Shown in pieces: positions 4,711-5,415 of a DNA stretch of 5,415 nt. Position 1 is the stretch's first letter; every line of letters starts with the position of its first letter. A program made the position numbers and the translations under genes. This DNA is from Planctomycetota bacterium. GTDB taxonomy: Bacteria; Planctomycetota; UBA1135; GCA-002686595. The stretch lies in contig JAQBVH010000274.1 of assembly GCA_027623615.1 (NCBI GenBank), positions 1 to 5,415 of the forward strand, in the 5' to 3' direction. The notes beneath the pieces are model-generated. The model made no database searches. It was not told the origin of the DNA and saw nothing but the letters and a program-made list of their open reading frames with translations.

Positions 4711-5415
4711 GCTGACGGTCTTCGGCAGCGTCAACGTCGACCTGGTGGTGCGCTCCGAGGCCCTGCCCGGCCCCGGCGAGACCGTCGTGGGCGGGACCTT
4801 CGCGGTCCACTGTGGCGGCAAGGGCGCCAACCAGGCCGTCGCGGCTGCCCGGGCGGGCGCGCAGGTGCGCTTCATCGGCGCGGTGGGGGACGATGAGCAC
4901 GGCCAGCTGTCGCGCGCCGCGCTGGAGGCCGAGGGCGTCGACGTGCGTGGCCTCGTGACCGTCGACCGGCCGACCGGTGTCGCGCTCATCGCCGTCGACG
5001 CCGCGGGTCAGAACCAGATCAGTGTCGCCTCGGGCGCCAACGACCTGGCGCGCTGCTCCGGCGAGCACGACCTGTTCCTCACCCAGCTCGAGACCCCCTG
5101 GCCGGCGCCGCGCGCGCGGACGGTGATCCTCAACCCCGCACCCGCCCGGGTATGGGAGGGCGGGACGGTCGACGTCCTGGTTCCGAACGAGGTCGAGGCC
5201 ATGCAGCTGACGGGCGCGCAGGAGCTCGCGGTCGCCGCGGCGCGCCTGGCGGCGCGTGCCGGCCAGGTGTTGATCACCGCCGGGGGAGCCGGCGTCTTGG
5301 CGGACGGTCACCTGCATCCCGCATTCCGCGTGGACCCGATCGACACGACCGGCGCGGGCGACGCTTTCCTTGGCGCCTACGCCGCGGCGCTGGCCCAGGG
5401 CCGCGGCGACGCCCT
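4703..5415 (+). CDS. rbsK: Ribokinase-like PfkB family sugar kinase (C-terminus beyond window)
   Basis: The visible 237 residues are a PfkB-family kinase closest to ribokinase, which phosphorylates D-ribose at O5 using ATP. Motifs in order: GSVNVDLVV (8-16), PGPGETVVGG (22-31), GGKGANQAVAAARAGA (38-53, PfkB signature 1), FIGAVGDDEHG (57-67), TGVALIAVD (91-99), SGAND (110-114), QLETP (128-132), LNPAPA (143-148), PNEVEA (161-166), ITAGG (191-195) and DTTGAGDAF (214-222, signature 2) with the catalytic base Asp220. E. coli RbsK has this base at Asp255, so the protein is about 35 residues shorter before it. Much of the loss is between SGAND and QLE and between QLETP and LNPAPA, where helices normally lie. 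Sugar-binding Asn, Gly-Gly and Asp residues are all kept, so an active kinase is likely, though another sugar or nucleoside is possible. The start overlaps the DUF1272 stop. Confidence 0.9.
   Translation, partial: MRELTVFGSVNVDLVVRSEALPGPGETVVGGTFAVHCGGKGANQAVAAARAGAQVRFIGAVGDDEHGQLSRAALEAEGVDVRGLVTVDRPTGVALIAVDAAGQNQISVASGANDLARCSGEHDLFLTQLETPWPAPRARTVILNPAPARVWEGGTVDVLVPNEVEAMQLTGAQELAVAAARLAARAGQVLITAGGAGVLADGHLHPAFRVDPIDTTGAGDAFLGAYAAALAQGRGDA

Noticed and set aside
3151..4989. A 612-codon open frame on the minus strand opposite arsJ, the DUF1272 gene and the ribokinase start.
   Set aside because: Its product is rich in Glu, Gln, Arg, Gly and His with no recognisable domain. It lies antisense to genes with clear family motifs, and such frames are common opposite high-GC coding sequence.

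Overview
This is a GC-rich bacterial window, probably chromosomal, with tightly packed genes. Two are cut by the window edges: a glycosyltransferase on the left and a ribokinase on the right. The TMTC-like membrane glycosyltransferase, the bacterial ABHD14-like hydrolase, the lipoprotein-type RidA and the apparently leaderless starts would fit an environmental lineage such as Planctomycetota or Myxococcota. No marker gene is present, so that placement is a guess. I see no rRNA, tRNA, CRISPR array, insertion sequence, attachment site or origin.

Layout. Bases 1-848 (minus) hold most of a polytopic GT-C glycosyltransferase resembling the TMTC / PMT_2 families, with its C-terminus outside the window. 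A 197-bp divergent gap separates it from a RidA-family gene (1046-1453, plus) that carries a lipoprotein signal. RidA converges with no spacer on an ABHD14-like serine hydrolase (1454-2137, minus), also with a lipoprotein signal. Their stop codons abut inside a 25-bp dyad that could be a shared terminator. An 88-bp divergent gap follows. The plus strand then carries gap (2226-3242) and arsJ (3235-4467), which overlap by 8 bp, a 64-residue Cys-rich DUF1272 protein (4516-4710), and a ribokinase (4703 to the edge) that overlaps it by 8 bp.

Function. The clearest system is gap-arsJ, a described arsenate-resistance pair. The GAPDH uses arsenate in place of phosphate to make 1-arseno-3-phosphoglycerate, and the ArsJ permease exports that unstable compound. 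No arsR, arsC, arsB or acr3 gene lies within the window, but a dyad overlaps the putative gap promoter and could be an operator.

Gene starts. Three genes at the head of a transcript (RidA, hydrolase, gap) have a -10-like hexamer exactly 7 nt before the ATG and no convincing Shine-Dalgarno sequence, which suggests leaderless mRNAs. The downstream overlapping genes (arsJ, ribokinase) do have purine-rich ribosome binding sites. I find no convincing undescribed multi-gene system. The points most worth following are the ABHD14-like lipoprotein, its convergent lipidated RidA partner, the shared stop-codon dyad, the promoter architecture and the shortened ribokinase.
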